Assembly (NCBI GenBank): GCA_017612495.1
Contig: JAGAFQ010000098.1
Location: 1 to 13,436 of the forward strand
Reading direction: 5' to 3'
Source of the DNA: Clostridia bacterium
GTDB lineage: Bacteria > Bacillota > Clostridia > Oscillospirales > CAG-272
DNA length: 13,436 nucleotides
Shown here: positions 12,585 through 13,436 of the stretch, piece by piece
How the letters are laid out: the number at the start of each line of letters is the position of its first letter
Numbering within the stretch: the first letter of the stretch is position 1
The notes under the pieces: generated by a model
What the model was told of the DNA's origin: nothing
Seen by the model: only the letters and a program-made list of their open reading frames with translations
Database searches by the model: none
Made by a program: the position numbers and the translations under genes

Positions 12585-13436
12585 TCACAAAAACAAGATA
12601 TGCGCAAGCTCACGGCTTGCTTTTTCAACGTCATCGATATCGAAGCGGCATCCGGAAAGTGTATCCGAAAACGCTTTGAATTTCAGATCGCTTGATTCAA
12701 ATGCTTTTATAATGCCGTTTTTGACGGCAACCTCATACATCTCGCCGTTTTCGCTGATCTTTTGAACGAATTCGGGCGATTTGCCGAAATTCCATTCAAA
12801 ATTGCAGTATTTTTCATCGGCGAGTTTTTTTATTTCATCGCTTATGCAAAAGTCGAGTTTTTCGTCGCAAAGTTCCGTTATCAAGGCGTTTTTGATCATT
12901 TCAATGTCAACGTCTTCATAAAACGTAACTATGTTGTCAACGGGGCTCGGTATTGACTTGACGGCTTTTGATATGATCTCACCGCGCGCACTTGATAAAC
13001 GGTTTTTTAGCGATACAAGATCGCTCGATACCAAAAGAGTGCAGTGGTGCAGCGTTTTATCGCCCTTGACGCACTGCGCGCTGCCGGATATTTTTTTGCA
13101 AAAAAGCGTAATGTCGCCTTTTTCGTTGAGATCTGCATCTATTCCGATTTTTTTCAGAACCGAAATGATCATGGCGGCAAAATCCGTTTTCTCTTCGTGA
13201 GAGCCGTGCTTTATGAACGAAATGTTCAGATTTCCCAAGTCGTGATAAACGCATCCTCCGCCGGATATACGGCGCAAAAGCGGAATGTTTTCATCTCTCA
13301 ATTTACGCAGATTTGCCTCTGCATAAGCATTTTGAAATTTTCCTATGACGACGCAGGGGGAATTTATCCAAAATACAGCCGTATCTTCGCTGACGTTTGA
13401 AAAAAGATATTCCTCGAGCGCGAGATTTATATGGGG
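12585..13436 (-). CDS. lplA: Lipoate-protein ligase A, paralogue 2 (first codons missing)
   Basis: A minus-strand frame open from the right edge to TGA at 12585. The first visible residues match the LplA N-terminus (Asn-Leu-Ala-Leu-Glu-Glu-Tyr), so only about ten residues lie outside the window; total size is about 293. Arg-Arg-Ile-Ser-Gly-Gly-Gly and Lys-Lys-Ile-Ser-Gly-Ser-Ala-Gln, with the conserved acyl-contact lysine, are present. Where LplA1 has Gly-Arg-Asn-Asp, this copy has Glu-Lys-Gly-Asp, a change in a conserved loop that may alter substrate choice. It is clearly diverged from paralogue 1. The stop overlaps the ribosome site of the lipoyl-domain gene, ten bases before its ATG, so it is the first visible gene of the operon. 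Confidence 0.88.
   Translation of the reverse strand, partial: PHINLALEEYLFSNVSEDTAVFWINSPCVVIGKFQNAYAEANLRKLRDENIPLLRRISGGGCVYHDLGNLNISFIKHGSHEEKTDFAAMIISVLKKIGIDADLNEKGDITLFCKKISGSAQCVKGDKTLHHCTLLVSSDLVSLKNRLSSARGEIISKAVKSIPSPVDNIVTFYEDVDIEMIKNALITELCDEKLDFCISDEIKKLADEKYCNFEWNFGKSPEFVQKISENGEMYEVAVKNGIIKAFESSDLKFKAFSDTLSGCRFDIDDVEKASRELAHILFL

Noticed and set aside
12575..12634. Twenty-residue extension of the lipoyl-domain protein
   Set aside because: It would overlap the end of lplA2, and the GAGGT site supports ATG 12574.
1..13436. CRISPR array, insertion sequence or phage genes
   Set aside because: No regularly spaced repeats, transposase, integrase or phage structural genes were seen.

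Overview
This looks like a chromosomal segment of an anaerobic Clostridia-type Firmicute, probably uncultured and gut- or sediment-associated. The basis is strong GGAGG Shine-Dalgarno sites, Gram-positive-style sigma-A promoters, moderate G+C, a membrane-bound pyrophosphatase, a clostridial-type sirtuin, and a STAS/APH-like kinase fusion. The assignment rests on gene content read by eye; no database search was run.

Left block (1-4220). A lipoprotein gene runs off the left edge on the minus strand. Diverging from it is a tight plus-strand operon: an RSH-type HD hydrolase, a STAS domain fused to an APH-like kinase, a free STAS protein, and oligoendopeptidase F. Gaps are 1, 9 and 11 bases and the operon ends in a strong hairpin terminator. 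The two STAS proteins share the same phospho-acceptor motif, which suggests a small partner-switching or phosphorylation module tied to nucleotide signalling.

Middle block (4221-9491). An XRE-type regulator with a polytopic membrane domain, which contains an internal duplication, sits alone on the plus strand. A G+C-rich, repeat-like, non-coding stretch follows, and then a minus-strand tRNA-Pro(UGG) with its own promoter and terminator. Next comes a divergent K+-dependent-type membrane pyrophosphatase (minus strand). It is transcribed away from a CitMHS/ArsB-like permease (plus strand) that ends in a terminator shared with the next operon.

Right block (9490-13436, all minus strand). A lipoylation operon reads, in order of transcription, lplA paralogue 2 (its first few codons lie beyond the window), a free-standing 79-residue lipoyl domain, lipA, and lplA paralogue 1. 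Next is an unlisted 89-codon remnant that resembles the C-terminal end of a GH43 glycosidase, then a Sir2-family deacylase. The remnant has no start codon, but its stop overlaps the sirtuin start (ATGA). The sirtuin was therefore probably coupled to a glycosidase gene before a rearrangement joined it to the lipoylation genes.

The points most worth following are the lone lipoyl carrier with two ligases and a co-directional sirtuin, the hidden GH43 remnant, the STAS-kinase/STAS/HD operon, the divergent pyrophosphatase signatures, and the repeat-like segment that shares a 14-mer with the adjacent tRNA.
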